In this document: piece after piece, positions 11,574-24,577 of the stretch
Position numbering within the stretch: position 1 is the stretch's first letter
How the letters are laid out: every line of letters begins with the position of its first letter
DNA from: Ceratothoa steindachneri
Lineage: Eukaryota; Arthropoda; Malacostraca; Isopoda; Cymothoidae
NCBI GenBank assembly: GCA_963969495.1
Contig: OZ018326.1
Location: 3,739,444 to 3,803,443 of the forward strand
DNA length: 64,000 bases
Direction of reading: 5' to 3'
Translations under genes and position numbers: made by a program
The notes under the pieces: model-generated
The model's input: only the letters and a program-made list of their open reading frames with translations
What the model was told of the DNA's origin: nothing
Databases searched by the model: none

Positions 11574-11997
11574 TTTGGTAGGGCTTTTTCCATCTTACAT
11601 TGCGAATAAAGTGTATATTGCTTAGTCGTTTGTAATTTGCAGATGTTATGAAACTGGTGATTAAACACATCTTTTTGTTATTGACACGAAACTTTGTACT
11701 GATCCAAAATTTCACCTAGTCTTTGAAAAATAGCAAAAGACTTGGATATGTTAGTAAGATGATAAGAGAGATAGTAGATTTCAATTTACGTCGACAATTA
11801 TAAGATAATGGACGGTCAAATTTAAACATTTGGTAGGACTTTTTCCCTCTTACATTGGAGCATCATTGCGAATAAAGGGTATATTGCTTAGTCGTTTGCA
11901 ATTTGCAGATGTTATGAAACTGGTGATTGAACACATCTTTTTGTTATTGACACGAAACTTTGTACTGATGCAAAATTTCACAATGATTTTGAAAATA
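11574..11997. repeat. Diverged direct duplication of about 160 bp
   Basis: Copy 1 at 11574-11729 and copy 2 at 11829-11997 share long near-identical runs, for example TATATTGCTTAGTCGTTTG, GATGTTATGAAACTGGTGAT and TTGACACGAAACTTTGTACT. Copy 2 carries about 11 extra bases after CTTACATTG. About 100 bp of unrelated sequence separates them. No coding potential is evident. Confidence 0.9.
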
Positions 11998-12517
11998 CTT
12001 TCTTTTGATTATACGGTAGAATTCTGCTCGCCATATATATCAAAGATTTATAGTGTTATTTGGACTCGTCCAGTGACACAAAAAGATGTTACTCACTTAA
12101 ATTAGAAATAGATCGTACGAAGAAAGGAAAAGGCAGTTCAATTTACATGCACTAAAAGAGAAAGATCTCTGCACCTAACATATTATAGTATTTAAAATAC
12201 TCAACAAGTTTACTAATATAAATTATGCATAAAAATTGGAGATATAAATCACACTGTTACTAAATATAACTAGATGCAAAATAAAAATAAACAAGAGATT
12301 TAACCAGACGAAAGCCAAAAACATTTTCTTACAAAATTACACAGATTAAGAAAAGATTTCTGTAGATTGTTTTCGAAAGAGCTAAATTAAATATTTCTAA
12401 AAATAGAATCTTTAAATACTCCTTTTAAATTATGATCTTGCAGAAATAAAATATTTGTTGTAAAACTAAATAATCTATATCCTCTCTTCTATTACTTATC
12501 CTAAATCTCTGACTTTA

Positions 12518-12902
12518 TTCATTCCAATCTATTTTGGTTGAGATAGCCTTTAAATTGATTTCATGGTATTTCTAGTTTATAATTCTTTGCAAATGGTATA
12601 ATTATTTTATTTTATATTCATTTATATTTTCCGTTTGTTCTTGCCATCAAGCAAATTTTCTTGTCTATTACTAGTTGAAAGCATTAATTCTAGTTGCTGC
12701 CTAGTTGCTGCAACTAGAATTCATTCACTCCTATCTATTTTAGGATAGCCTTTAAATTTATCTCATGGTATTTCTGGTTTATAATTCTTTGTGAATGGTA
12801 TAATTATTTTATTTTATATTCATTTATATTTTCCGTTTTTCTTGCAATCTTGCAAATTTGCCTTGTTATTACTAGTTGAAAGCATTAATTCTTGTTGCTG
12901 CC
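12518..12902. repeat. Tandem duplication of about 183 bp with a hairpin at the junction
   Basis: Copy A (12518-12701) and copy B (12721-12902) both run from a TTCATTC/TCTATTTT start through GATAGCCTTTAAATT, GGTATAATTATTTTATTTTA and ACTAGTTGAAAGCATTAATT to a GTTGCTGCC end; the period is about 202 bp. Between the copies lies a perfect 12 bp inverted repeat, AATTCTAGTTGC (12686-12697) and GCAACTAGAATT (12710-12721), with a 12 bp loop. Confidence 0.9.
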
Positions 12903-15900
12903 TATAAAAATGTCATTACGCACAGTCAATGAGTAAATTAGTTCCTATTGAGCCATAGTAGAGTAGCTAGCTCAGAAATTTGTCATTCCGCACATATTCA
13001 ATCACAACACAGCTACGTAAACTTTTCGTATTCCTTTTTACATCTTAACACATTCTTATATCTCATTTTTTGGTGCCATGCCGATTGGTTATTTTTTTTT
13101 GTGTATACACTATTGTAACTGATATATGCAGGTAAGGCTTATAAACATGTCTCCTCTTTCGTTATGAGTCGATAGTAGTTCCAGATTCGCTGTTCGATGT
13201 CTAAACGACACCTTTGCCAGTTAACCAGTCTCTAAAACGTTATCAGGCCTTCATGCTTTTGGGCTCACCAGCGATATTCATTTGAAGTTTATTCGGTAAT
13301 TAAATGAGATTACCTTCTTAAGGACGATATCTTGGAACAGGAATGAATAATATTTGCCATAATATATATGAGTAGCTTTAGAAGTTAAGCCATTTGTTGG
13401 GTGTTTTGAACTTTCCTCAGTAAATATGAACCTAGCTAATCACATCCAAGACTGATGGAACTTTTTAAGTCTGTAATAAAGACGTGGAATTTAATGTCTT
13501 CTCCAATGAGATATAATATACTTATCTCTCAGTTTTATATCGGACAGCAAAGATATTTACTCTACTAAAGGTAATCCTAGTATATCAACACTTACTAATA
13601 ATCCCTCAGAAATACATATCTAAGTAAATACTAAATAAGTTTATTCTATCACTATATAATATTATTTCAGGCTAGCGATTCCAATAAATAACCATGAATT
13701 AAGGAATATTTTACCTATAGTTCTTTCATGAGTTATTAGTTTCAAATCATTAAGCAGATTAACATTGTTAAAATGTTTTTTCTCTCTTAACAATTTGATT
13801 TTCTTTTCTCAACTACACGTTTGTAGTGTCTGCTAAATTATTATTTACACCTATTTTCATGTGAGTTAATTAGCTTTCCGCAAATCATCTCATTTACTCG
13901 GCGCTGCAACCTTTGGAATGTGTCTACATCTTTGGAAGATTAAGTCGACAAATATGCACCTCATATTTCAAAGGGGACCTTTTGAAAGAGTGGTATATTA
14001 AAATAAGAATATCTTTCATTGAAGAAGGAAAACTTCATTGGATAATAAGTTTCCGTCTTGAATACATTGTATTGAAAAAATGTTGGTCATTTTTAATATT
14101 CTTTGGGTTAGAACTTTGACATCTTTAGTAAAATGTCTTATATCATCAGTAAATTTTAAGATTATATACAAAAGATATTTTTAGGTATATTTCCTATAAA
14201 TATAAAATAAAAGGAGATGACGCACACAAGGCAGGGTGATTCCAATCGATGTTGCTTCCCACACAGAGTTCTTTACCGTAATTACAATCAAACTATTTAA
14301 TGAAAACTACAGGTAGTTTTTCAACTTACATATACTATCTAGTCACTGTTCAAAATATTTTACTTGTTAAATCTCTAGATCTTCATTTAGTATTATATTG
14401 TGTTTTAATATTTATTAGGTAACTGAATTACATGTTTTATTAAAAGTTATTATTAAATTTTTTTTTCAATGTATGCAATTGCCACAACTTTGGTTTCTTC
14501 TTGTGTCCTATTCTTTGCTTGATTATATTAAAGAAGTCTTTATTTGAATAAATTGTTTGTAGAATTGGCTTAGGTTTTCTCTCCATGTTATAGCCACGTT
14601 ATCCAACTCTTTGACAGCAAACTGATGCCATCTAACTCGAAGACCTTTTTTTTTTCAATCTCACGGATCCTAATTTAAAATTTCGTGAATTTGGCTCAAG
14701 CAAATTAAGAATGATATTGGGATTTCTGCCTGGGAAAAATACATCATGAAAAATCAATCAAAATTAATGGTACTCAATGGCAGCGGGAGGTACTCCAAGG
14801 CAAACATTTGCGGAATGTAAGCGTTTTCTTTCCTTTATAAATATTAGCACAAACTCTAGCTTCAGTTTATACACAGAGATTTATGATATAAAAGTGTTCA
14901 AAGTTTTTTGCATCATCCATAACACGATTATGTAAAGTTTTTCTGGGAGCTTGCAGTTTGGTATTGTAAGAGTGTCTTACCAAAAGATTATTGATAAATT
15001 ACGGGAAAGAAAAGTTAGGATAATTTTCATCGTTGGAAATGAATTGCAATTTATTATGCACAATTTAATTATGTTTCCCAATTCATTAGATAAAATATTA
15101 ATAAAATCATCTAATGGAACTTTGTTAAAGGAAGGGAAGCTAAACCTTCCCGAAATATTTGTTAATCGACTTAAAAGGAAAATGAGGTTTATTAGATTAG
15201 AATTTCAGCAAAGACCGTGTGAGTGGTCAAAATATTTGGGAAAGAAAGAAATTCAAAAACTTATTTAAGCTGTACAATAAATTATACAATTAAATACTTT
15301 GTTTGTATATGGGACAAAAAAGAAGGCAAAAATGCCTAAATATTTTTCTCATTTCTCTGGTAAAGCATTTTGGGGTTAAATACACTACGTGAAGTCAGAT
15401 TTTGAGAATATTAGGTTGATTAAAACGGCACTGAAATTAAAGCTTCCTGGTTATATCTGAAGGAAGAAATCATATCAATAAGTGAAGGTTAAGTTGATAA
15501 CCATGTGCCTGATATAGTCATTCTGTCATTAGAAACACTTAGCTTGATCACTGTCCATTTTATTGTTTCTATATGTAAATAAAGAGGGCATTGGAAGTGT
15601 TTCCGGAACATACATCCTTTATTTGTGCGCATATATGTTTATCTAAAATTTGGGACAATTGTTTGCAATTTAAAAAGGTATTTGATAGACGCTTGGGAAT
15701 TTCGAGGACCAGCGAATATTTTATATTAATTGATTTTTTATAGTGCCATAAAATTCACAAACTATTATATCGTTGGCATTTTTGATTAGTTTATTTAATT
15801 CATATTTACAAGCCAATGTGTTATAGCGTCAGTGTGTTTGTTTGCTTTTTTAAATGGAGCTAAATCTTTCTTAATTCAGGATGAGCATATTTGAGAAAAG

Positions 15901-17620
15901 ATGGAGAGTATTGCAGTGATGTAAAAATAAGTTTACTATTAAGAATTTCTTTATCACAAAAAAAGGGATACTGATTATATATGATTATAGTAACAAAAAT
16001 AATTGGTAATTTTATGTTTCACTGTTCATAAACGAGTTTGTGAGCCGCAAAACCCATCTCTTAGCATAACTCTCGGCTAAAAGTAAATGTGAGTTCATCA
16101 CTTTTTTAAGAAATAATATTCTATCAAATGTAATTTTAGGTGAAACATGTGATCATAGTATGGGAGTATCTAACCATATAAATGCTCTTTTAGATTAAAT
16201 TGGTTTGTGTGTGGAATTCAAGACGACATGATTATGATGTAGAGACGTGAGAATAAAAAATGACGGGATGCTGCATCAAAGATAAATATTTATCTGAGAA
16301 TGTTTTAAGCTAAATAAGACGTAGTAAGTGTGAACCTGGAGTACATGATATAAAAATGTAATGTAAAAATGTCGTGTTGAGCTTATTCTGAAATAGGTTT
16401 GGTGGTGTTGGTTCATGGAATTTTAATAAAGAGTCTGTGCAGAGTGGCAAAATCCTTAGATAGAATCTAGGTCTAAGAGAAAATGAGAGAATAATTATAT
16501 AAAAGTTTTAAATACTGGATTAAAGTTGTTTTGTAAAGAGAATATAGGACAGTGACTGTTAACGAAAATGATTAGCTTTTTATGCGAATGCAAATGTGGT
16601 TGTGTTTTCTCTGCGCATTGTTAAATAATATTGGATAAAATATTACAAATTGTCGCAATGAATGGCCACTATTGCGTGAAAAAATGATTTAGGTAAAATT
16701 TGCTATACTATTTAAAATTAAAAGTCTGAAAAAAATCTTTATTATCATTGATTTCGGTGTTTTCTAGAAAGCAGTTAAATAAGATGACAGTGATGATAAA
16801 CCTGGTACATTAAGATTGATAGCAGCAAATTTGGATTCCTGAAAGGTTCAGATATCATCTTTTAATTAAATTCTCTCCCCTTTCTTAAAGGAGATGGATC
16901 TGCAATAACAGATATTATTGCAGCACAGGTGTGAGATAAGCTTCGTTTATTTTACAAAGCCATATATGATCGACTGCGCATCCTAGGAGGAAATTTCTCT
17001 AAGAAATATTATCCCTAGACCAACACCATCATTGATATTTTAGTAGAAGTTTCCATAATTCTACAAGATTGGACTTTAATCTTTCTCAAGAAAAATTGAA
17101 TTAAACACTACTAGTGTATAAGACCAATGGCAATGCTGGTGGTGAAATATTTGAGAAAATATTTCCCCATCATGATATTACGTCTTCATTGATGGATTCT
17201 TTAGAGAAGTTTCTCCTTAGAACCTGAGTCATTTATATTCTGAATATTAAAGGATAAACTGAAGTTATTTAAGAAAACTAGGATGACCCCATTTTTGAAG
17301 ATAAATTTATGATTAAATTTAAATATATTCCAGTAAAAGTTAAACAAATAAAAGTGAGCTTGGAGAAAATTAGTCGGAAAATTTTCTAGGATACCGTAGT
17401 TTTGAATAAGTTACGTATGGCCTTAAGATGTAAGAAAAGAAATTAAAATATATTTCAAACAAAAAACATTAGAATTGTTTTTAAAGTATTCTTTCATTAT
17501 GCAACTTATATTTAATAAGGTATGTAGGCAATCCAATTTATCTTACCCTTTTAAATATTCTGAAGAAATATTTAATTTTCTTCCATCCGAAGCTGATTTT
17601 CTCTATCTTTGGATTTTCAG

Positions 17621-17780
17621 AACAAAATTCTGCATCACGATGTATCACATGGGATTATAATGTCGAATCAGAGTCTTGTCCTGCAGACTATTGAGAGAGA
17701 TGCTTCTGGAAACTATGCATGTCGAGCTACCAATTCAGAAGGAAATACAACTTCAAAGACAGTTCAGCTTCAAGTAAAAT
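17621..17780 (+). CDS. Ig-domain exon B of the sidestep-like receptor
   Basis: A 160 bp exon between TTTTCAG (acceptor ending 17620) and GTAAGC (donor from 17781). It starts in phase 0 and ends in phase 1, so it joins exon A in frame and together they form one complete Ig module with phase-1 borders, the usual arrangement for exchangeable extracellular modules. It encodes NKILHHDVSHGIIMSNQSLV, LQTIERDASGNYACRATN, then SEGNTTSKTVQLQVK. The D-x-S-G-x-Y-x-C signature supplies the second Ig cysteine, and NQS and NTT are potential N-glycosylation sites. 'KILHH.VS.GIIMSNQSLVLQ' closely follows the sidestep-family pattern. The next exon was not found downstream in the window. Confidence 0.88.
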
Positions 17781-20455
17781 GTAAGCAATATCTATTTGAA
17801 TTTATCTTAATTTTCCAATTGCTACATATTAATGCATCAACGAATCAGAATAAAATTTGTAGTTTTGTTTGTTATTTAGGAATTAGTATTAGATCAATTA
17901 TTTCTACTAGAATTAACGGACGTCTCTCCGTAATGCATAGCAGATATAGAACTATGGTAAATTCTTAATGAAAATTAATAAAGCTCTCTGGGAAATTTAG
18001 AGCCGTGTTTTGAAATCTATAGTATAGAAATCCAATTTAATTCAAACTATATGTTTTATTCAATTTTTATAATTGGAATAATCACTACTCCACTTTTTCA
18101 CTAGTTCGCACTGTTTACTGGTACTCATTACATCACTTTAAAATGGATTGCTCGCCCAGCTAATTAGCTATAATTATCTTTAATTGATTGGTTCTGCTCT
18201 CACTGGTGATAGAAGACCTTTTGCATTTGTCTCCTTTCTTCTTCTTTTTTTTATTTTACTTACTCCACGTTTTAGATTTACTCTCCTTTACTCTTCTTCG
18301 TTCTTCATTTTTTTCCTCGTGTAATCATACTTTCGATATAAAATTACTCTTACTCGACTATTTGTACCAATTTTTCTATATTCTGCTAGATTATTCATTT
18401 TTCCCTCAAAGAAATTATTACCTTTTAATTTGAACTGCCTTGTTTGGCTCCTTTTCGCCATATTCAATTATTGTTTATCTTATTAATTATTCTAAATTTT
18501 CTTGCTCGCTCTGGTGATAGGACAGAAGGTGACAGAAGTACAACACTAAGAGGCATCTGCCGTAGGAGGGTAGGCACTCGTTGGTGTATTGATTATAAAT
18601 ATCGAACATCGAATGCATCACACGCGAAAGTGTATGAATCTTCACTGAAGTTGAGGTGAAAATGGATAGGAAGCTGAAGGAAGCGAATGAATGACACAAT
18701 GACACATATTCGATTCGACGTAGTGAAAAGCTACGATATTCTACTATAAGAGAACGTCCTCCAAGAGGAGAATGCGCTGAAAAATTAAATCATTCCCTTA
18801 TGTGAAGTCACTGGGAATACTTGGAGGCGCTTCACTTCCATGTTTGAGATGGACTTCTGCATCAATAATTAATGATGGGAATTTTTCCTTGGAAGTTTGG
18901 CAAGAAGGGGAATGCGAGGAAGAGTGCTTGAGGGAATGGTTCTATGTTGAATAGGTATAGAGGTGCTATGTCATGGGGCGGAAGGGTTCTTGACTATGAA
19001 TATAGGAAGATTTTGACCGGTGGTAAAGCTTCTGTCGGGGTGTGGTTTGAAGCAGAGTAGAAAGGGAGACGGGTCATCGCGCGATTTCTTCGCAGAAGAG
19101 AATTAGAGAAAACAAAGAGCCTTAAAAGCTACAAGGAAGTTTGGGAGTAAAATCTGTATTAAAGAGCATCATTGCATGGTTATCAAGTAGAGCTCAACCC
19201 AGGCTGGAGCCAGAAAAGGGACTCACCTTTTTGGAACTGGGGTGATCGTAGGTGCAGTCGCTGACACCAATGTGGAATTTTAGCTAACCTACTGAAGCCA
19301 TTGAGGTAGAGGTAGAAAGGGAAAAAAGAGGAAGAGGAAATAAAAGAAGCGGTAGCAGCTGTATCAGTATATACTGCTGACTGCAGTGAGATGGCCCATA
19401 CGAGATAGTCGTAAGTACCGTTCAGAGACATATAAAGAATGACTGTAAAAGAAATAAAAAGGAATTCCACGGGTTAAAGAAGAAGAAAGAGGCGGGTTTC
19501 GTAGTCACTAAGGTATCAAGGAAAATAAAAATTACTTTGGATTCCTCTCGAAATTGAAAGTACAATGTGTATTTGTAGATGTTTGTGAGGTCCGAGAAAT
19601 GGGGAACCAGCTCTGGGTATAAATGAACGGTTATAACACTTCTCTGTTTTGATACGAGTGAAATTTCTTGACCGGTTCAACAAGAATTTTAGAAGCAACG
19701 ATCTGTAAGCATATTATGAGTTACTCATACACGATTGATGTAAGGAGCCTTGCGCCATTCGAATTGAATAGAACGCCTTCTGGCTGCTGAAGGTGGCACG
19801 GGGCTTGCCTGTTAGATATTCTAGGTATAGACCAAGGTCATACCAAAGTCCAATAAGGAAAAGAAACGAAACATGTCTAATAAGGGAGGGAAACGTGATA
19901 TGTAGCAATCTGAGACTTCATAGGTCATTGGCTGTTTACTCAAGTCTGCCCAACCGCCATTCCTTGAAATTTGCCGAGTAGAGAGGCAAGTGTGGCTACT
20001 GCCATCGCTGGTAAACAAACTGATCTCGATTAAAAGGGGATACGAAGGCCTCCGCCGAGAAGTATTCATGCGTAATAAGCTGATTTCCTTTAAACTTATT
20101 TTCTTTAAAGACAGATCGATACAAAATACCTAGGAGGAAATCGTTGGCGGATTGGTTGGGGATAGCCCAATAAATATCGTTACCATCTTGAAAGCTTGGC
20201 TTCTTACAAAACTTCGAGTGCTCGAGTGTGGTTTATGAAGCCCGGCCCCATGAAGTTCCAGTAGGATCGAAAATATTGCGAAGACGGTTAAGTAAATATA
20301 TTCGTCAGAAATTACCTTAACACGGTCCACCGCCAAGTTAGAAATCAACACGAGATTTTAGCGTGAGATATGAAACTAGCTTATATCCATATGGGTATGT
20401 AGGCTCTAAACTTATCAAATGAATCAGTCAAACCTGTTCACTAGCTAGCCGAGAT
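17781..20455. other. Downstream non-coding DNA, probably intron
   Basis: If the gene continues, this is intronic. T-rich stretches occur at 18230-18420. The 18700-20350 segment is more mixed in base composition and may be old repeat sequence. I recognise no protein family on either strand. Confidence 0.45.
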
Positions 20456-22235
20456 AATAATATAATATAATAATAATAGGTATTTATAATGCGCCTTTCA
20501 GGGATGTTAGCCCTCCCAGAGCGCAGGTTGTGTAGCGAAAGTGTACAGGGGAGAGAAGGCAATTCTAGAGAGATGAGGCTTCAGGAGACATTTAAAAGTA
20601 CCAAGGGCGGGAAAGGATCGGACTTCAGAAGGAAGAGGATTCAAAAGTCTAGGAGCACAAACTGAGAAGGAACGGTCACGCATCGTGCAGATGCAGTGGA
20701 CAGAATGAGGAGTGTTCAGGAGCGGGGCGAAGTTAGACCGGAATGTGGCAAAGGACGAGTCGGGCAGCATAATTTTTAATTGGTTGTAGCGGGCTAAGTG
20801 ACAAGGAAAGGAGATTTACTAGAAGAGAATTGCAGTAGGCTAAGCGTGAGGTGACGAAGGCATAAATAGCAGTCTCAAGGCTTCGTCGATCAAAATGGGA
20901 TCAAACACGTGAGAAGTTGCGTAGAAAACCGATTGTGACTTACAGATATGATTGATGTGCGGTCTAAACGAGAGTTGCTCGTTGAAAATAACACCAAGAT
21001 TACTAACTGTATCAGAGAAGGCGACATTGGTTTCCCTAAGGTTAAAAAAGGGAAAGAAAGATTCAGATTTATCCACCATAGAAGCGGTACCAACAAGAAG
21101 AATTTCAGTTTTATCATAGTTAAGTTTGAGAAAGTTGGCAGACAGCCATTCGTTTATGGTGCATTAGGCTGAAAGGAGCTTGGTAATCTATTGAGAGAAG
21201 GAGACAGGGCATGAAAAAAGATATATCTGAGTGTCATCAGCATAGAGGTGGAAGGACATGCCCAAATTGCAAAGAAGGAAGCCAAAAGGAAGTAAGTAGA
21301 TGCGAAAGAGAAGGGGAACAAGGACTGAGCCCTGATGCACTCCAAAATGAATGGGCGCGGGCTCGCAGGCTCGGAGCAGAGGTTAACGAGCACGACTGAA
21401 TGAGTGTGGGAGAAGAGGTATAAACGGAATCAATTAAGTGCAGTGCCCGAGAGACCAAGGAAAGTGTGAAGACGATCAAGGGGGATGGTTTGGTCGATGG
21501 TGTCGGAAGCAGAGAAGAGGTCTAGGATGAGTAGAAATGACGTGCAGCCCCTATCAACTGCTCTACGTAAACCGTCTGAAACATTAAGAAGAGCAATTTA
21601 AGCAGAGTGCTTCGCTTGAACCCCGACTAGTATATTGCAGTTAAAAATATGGTCATTAAGGCGAGAGAAAACCACTCTCTCTAGGATTTTAGAGAGGAAT
21701 GCAAGCTGTCAGTTATGTGGATAGCTAGATTGTTCTGAGGGGTTAAGATATATTTTTTAAGGATAGGTTGAGATAACCACCCCTGTGGCAAGTAAAGTGT
21801 TAATTAGATGGAGAATCAGTGTGAGAACAGCAGGGAGAATTTGGTTGAGTAGTTTGGGTGGAAAGATATTATTAGGGGATCCAGGTATGTTAGCGCGTGA
21901 GATCAGGGCAGTTACTTAGTTAGATGACGGCAGAGTGAGGGCGTTAAGCGGCAATGGAGTATGGTAAGGGAGAACAGAATGAGCTTGTTCAGAATACTGA
22001 GGTAGTACGGCGCGTAAGTTAATACCTTTATCAGAGAAAAATTTAGAAAGAGTAGATGGGTTGATGGGGAAAGAAGTGGGAGAAATCGGGCTAGGCGAGG
22101 AAAGACGAGAGTGGAGATGAAATATATTCCGCGGGTCATTTATGCTCTCTGATAAAAGTTTGCGTGAATGAGCCTCGCTTGCTGATTTTAATTTGGAAGA
22201 ATAAATCGAAGATGGTAGACTGTCACTCAAATTTA
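20456..22235 (-). mobile_element. CR1/L2-like LINE, 3' part
   Basis: The minus strand carries the reverse transcriptase and C-terminal part of a non-LTR retrotransposon in broken frames. Order: SKLKSASEAHSRKLLSESIN and LSKFFSDKGINLRAV (pre-RT region, 22200-21990), [13 protein letters not shown] (catalytic YADD, about 21215-21255), VSNLGVIFNEQLSFRPHINH (about 20990), LAYCNSLLVNL (about 20810), and MRDRSFSVCAPRLLNPLPSE (about 20650). It ends in an AT-rich (TAA/TA)-type microsatellite at 20456-20480, as expected for the 3' end of L2/CR1-type elements. Part of the RT (between about 21990 and 21480) is degraded, and the 5' half (endonuclease, ORF1) is absent. Several stops make it inactive. Confidence 0.85.
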
Positions 22236-22239
22236 ATCA

Positions 22240-23690
22240 TGGATGACTTTACCTTTCGATGATTTAACTGAGACGATACATCGATCTACGTTACTGAAGA
22301 AGACTCATCGATTTTGATGCAATATCTTTTTAACACAGGGGAACGAGGAGACTACGAGAGGTAAGAACTTGATTGCATTGATTTTCACCACCAAAGACGA
22401 AATAGTCTTCATACTGAGCGGGGGCGAGTCTCATGGCGGGAGCAATCACCGAATAATCACATTTCCGCCCTTTATCCGTTACCATCTAAAAATCCATCTG
22501 CTGACGCACAAAACTTGACTGTCTTCGATATGCAATAGATCAGATGGATTCCGCGGTCAGCAATTGAATTTCAACCTCCACTTTATAGCCTAGTTCCTTC
22601 CATAAAGGTCTTAACCTAAATGATTACCCTAATGAAGTGGTTGAATCTATAGAATTCTTCTATAGGTTCACAGCTGCAAATCTTGCTTTCCACAATATAG
22701 CGACTTCACCCTTTTTGGAATTGCCGCCAGGTCTCCGCAAAGTTCACACGAAGCATGACGCTAAAATTGTGGATACCTCCCCGCCGTTTCAATCTTCTCT
22801 CCCCCCTTCGGGTTGTGAGATTACTTTGTAGGTTTACCGCCAACAGCTTTTATGCCTCCAGCAGGTAGTCGTCAGTCCGGCCCGCTGATCCCTGCCGTTG
22901 ACACTTCCCCGCAAGGAGTCGCTCGGTTTGTCACGCCCGATATCGACAAGGCCTATCTCTCTCTCTCTCCATGTTTTGGAGAACTCCAGGTATATATACA
23001 CCCTCTCCACGATTACAGAGAGATTTGGTAAGACGACACTGCCCCGAAAGGAGTTTAATTTAACGAAGCTCTCTCCCGAGAAGTGTGAGTGAAGATCGTG
23101 AGCCACAGAAGAGCTGGACATCACACCCGTATCTTCAGGTCATGGAGAAAAGTCTCGTAAGGCAACGTCAGCCTTTCTCAAACTCCTTCGGATTAAGGAT
23201 TGGAGGAACCGACCTCCGAAATTCTTTTGGTGACCTCTTGAGGAAAAGAGGCCCGTTAGCACGCTCAAGCCGAGTGAGGAGAAGTCCTCTCCCCCCTCCC
23301 CCTTCGAAATTCTTCCGGTGACCTCTTAAGAACAAGAGGCCTGCAGCTCACAAAACACAACTTCGAGAAAGTAGCTCCACCCGCTGCTGGTTTGTGGATA
23401 CCCCCCGTGAGTAATCAAGGTCACCAAGACCTCTTCCAAGTTTTTTCCCGCTTTACTTTTGAGGTTCAAAGAACTAAATAACTCAGTACTCTAAATCGCC
23501 AATTATAACCATTCAATAACTCAGGTTATCTAATTAGTATTTGGAACTTAATTCCGTCTAATTCATGTACCCTTATATATCCATATTTATTGTTTTGCTT
23601 TTTATTTATTGTGTATTAAAATCTACTTTTATCTTTGTGTTTGGTATATTCCTTGGTCACGAAGCTGCTACTATCTATTCAAATCGCACT
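22240..23690. other. Mixed-composition non-coding DNA with a short direct repeat
   Basis: No coding similarity was found. A repeated motif occurs at about 23217-23262 and 23304-23345 (CGAAATTCTT then GGTGACCTCTT, then AAGAGGCC). A TATATATA-containing segment at 22990-23000 within GC-richer DNA could be a fragment of an LTR, but I found no matching second LTR, so this is unproven. Confidence 0.4.
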
Positions 23691-23799
23691 CTTAGAACAA
23701 TAACAGTTCTCGCCTTGCTTGGCCTACCTTAGAGCCTGTGTTCGTATATTTCCGTACACTTTGCCATACTTTGACACGATTGCTTAAATTGACGGATCT

Positions 23800-24528
23800 A
23801 TGGTTGCTAATATTAAACTTAACTTGTCACTCAAATAATTTGTCTTGCTCGTGTTTTAGATTTTTGTAATCGGATAAAAAATTTACACTCATACTTAACT
23901 TACACTCATCTGCGTATTTATATATTTTACATATTAGATCATCATCCAGATCCTATAAATAAATTATAAAGAACATTACTATTCACTGTGGATAAACCTG
24001 AACTGACGCCATCGATGAACACTATTAAAGTTTGTTATGTTGTTTTGGCAATTGTCCAATAAAGCCTATCTAAGACATTCAACCAACTTCCACTAATTAC
24101 GATGAAATCAAAATGTTCCTTTTCTACAATCGCTTTAAGCTCATCTATTTTGTTTCTTACACTCCGGGGATTTTGTATACAAAGACGGCAAGAAATTGCT
24201 TACAGACGTATGATATCCAATTTAATGACAATTTTTCCTGAGAGGTGTGCGAGATCGGCTATGCTGGTGTGGTTTCTGCTCTGTTCTTGTCAAATAAAAC
24301 CTTGGCTGCATAATTTAATAATCTTCCTAGCTTCCTGCGATTCTATTAAGAACTAAATCGTCAAATGTGTGGTAGGTGTGAGAGGGGTAAAGGTGTTTAG
24401 GGAGTTTTAGTTGCTCTGGTTATTTTCGAAAGCATTGCCTTCGTTCTTCTCGCATTTTTTCATCTTCTTTTGTCTGCTTCTTTGACTCCAGTGTTCCCAC
24501 TGTTGACATTTTTATTCCTCATTTTTTA

Positions 24529-24577
<49 letters not shown>

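Larger units (their letters stand above)
11036..17620 (+). other. Intron of the sidestep-like gene (6.6 kb)
   Basis: Bounded by a GTAAG donor and a TTTTCAG acceptor. It contains two local duplications (11574-11997 and 12518-12902, listed separately) and otherwise AT-rich sequence. Open frames inside, such as 11830-12105, 13913-14119 and 14951-15268, resemble no known protein and are probably chance. Confidence 0.75.

Noticed and set aside
14951..15268. A 105-codon frame in the receptor intron
   Set aside because: Basic, AT-rich composition without recognisable motifs and without convincing splice sites for an exon of the receptor.
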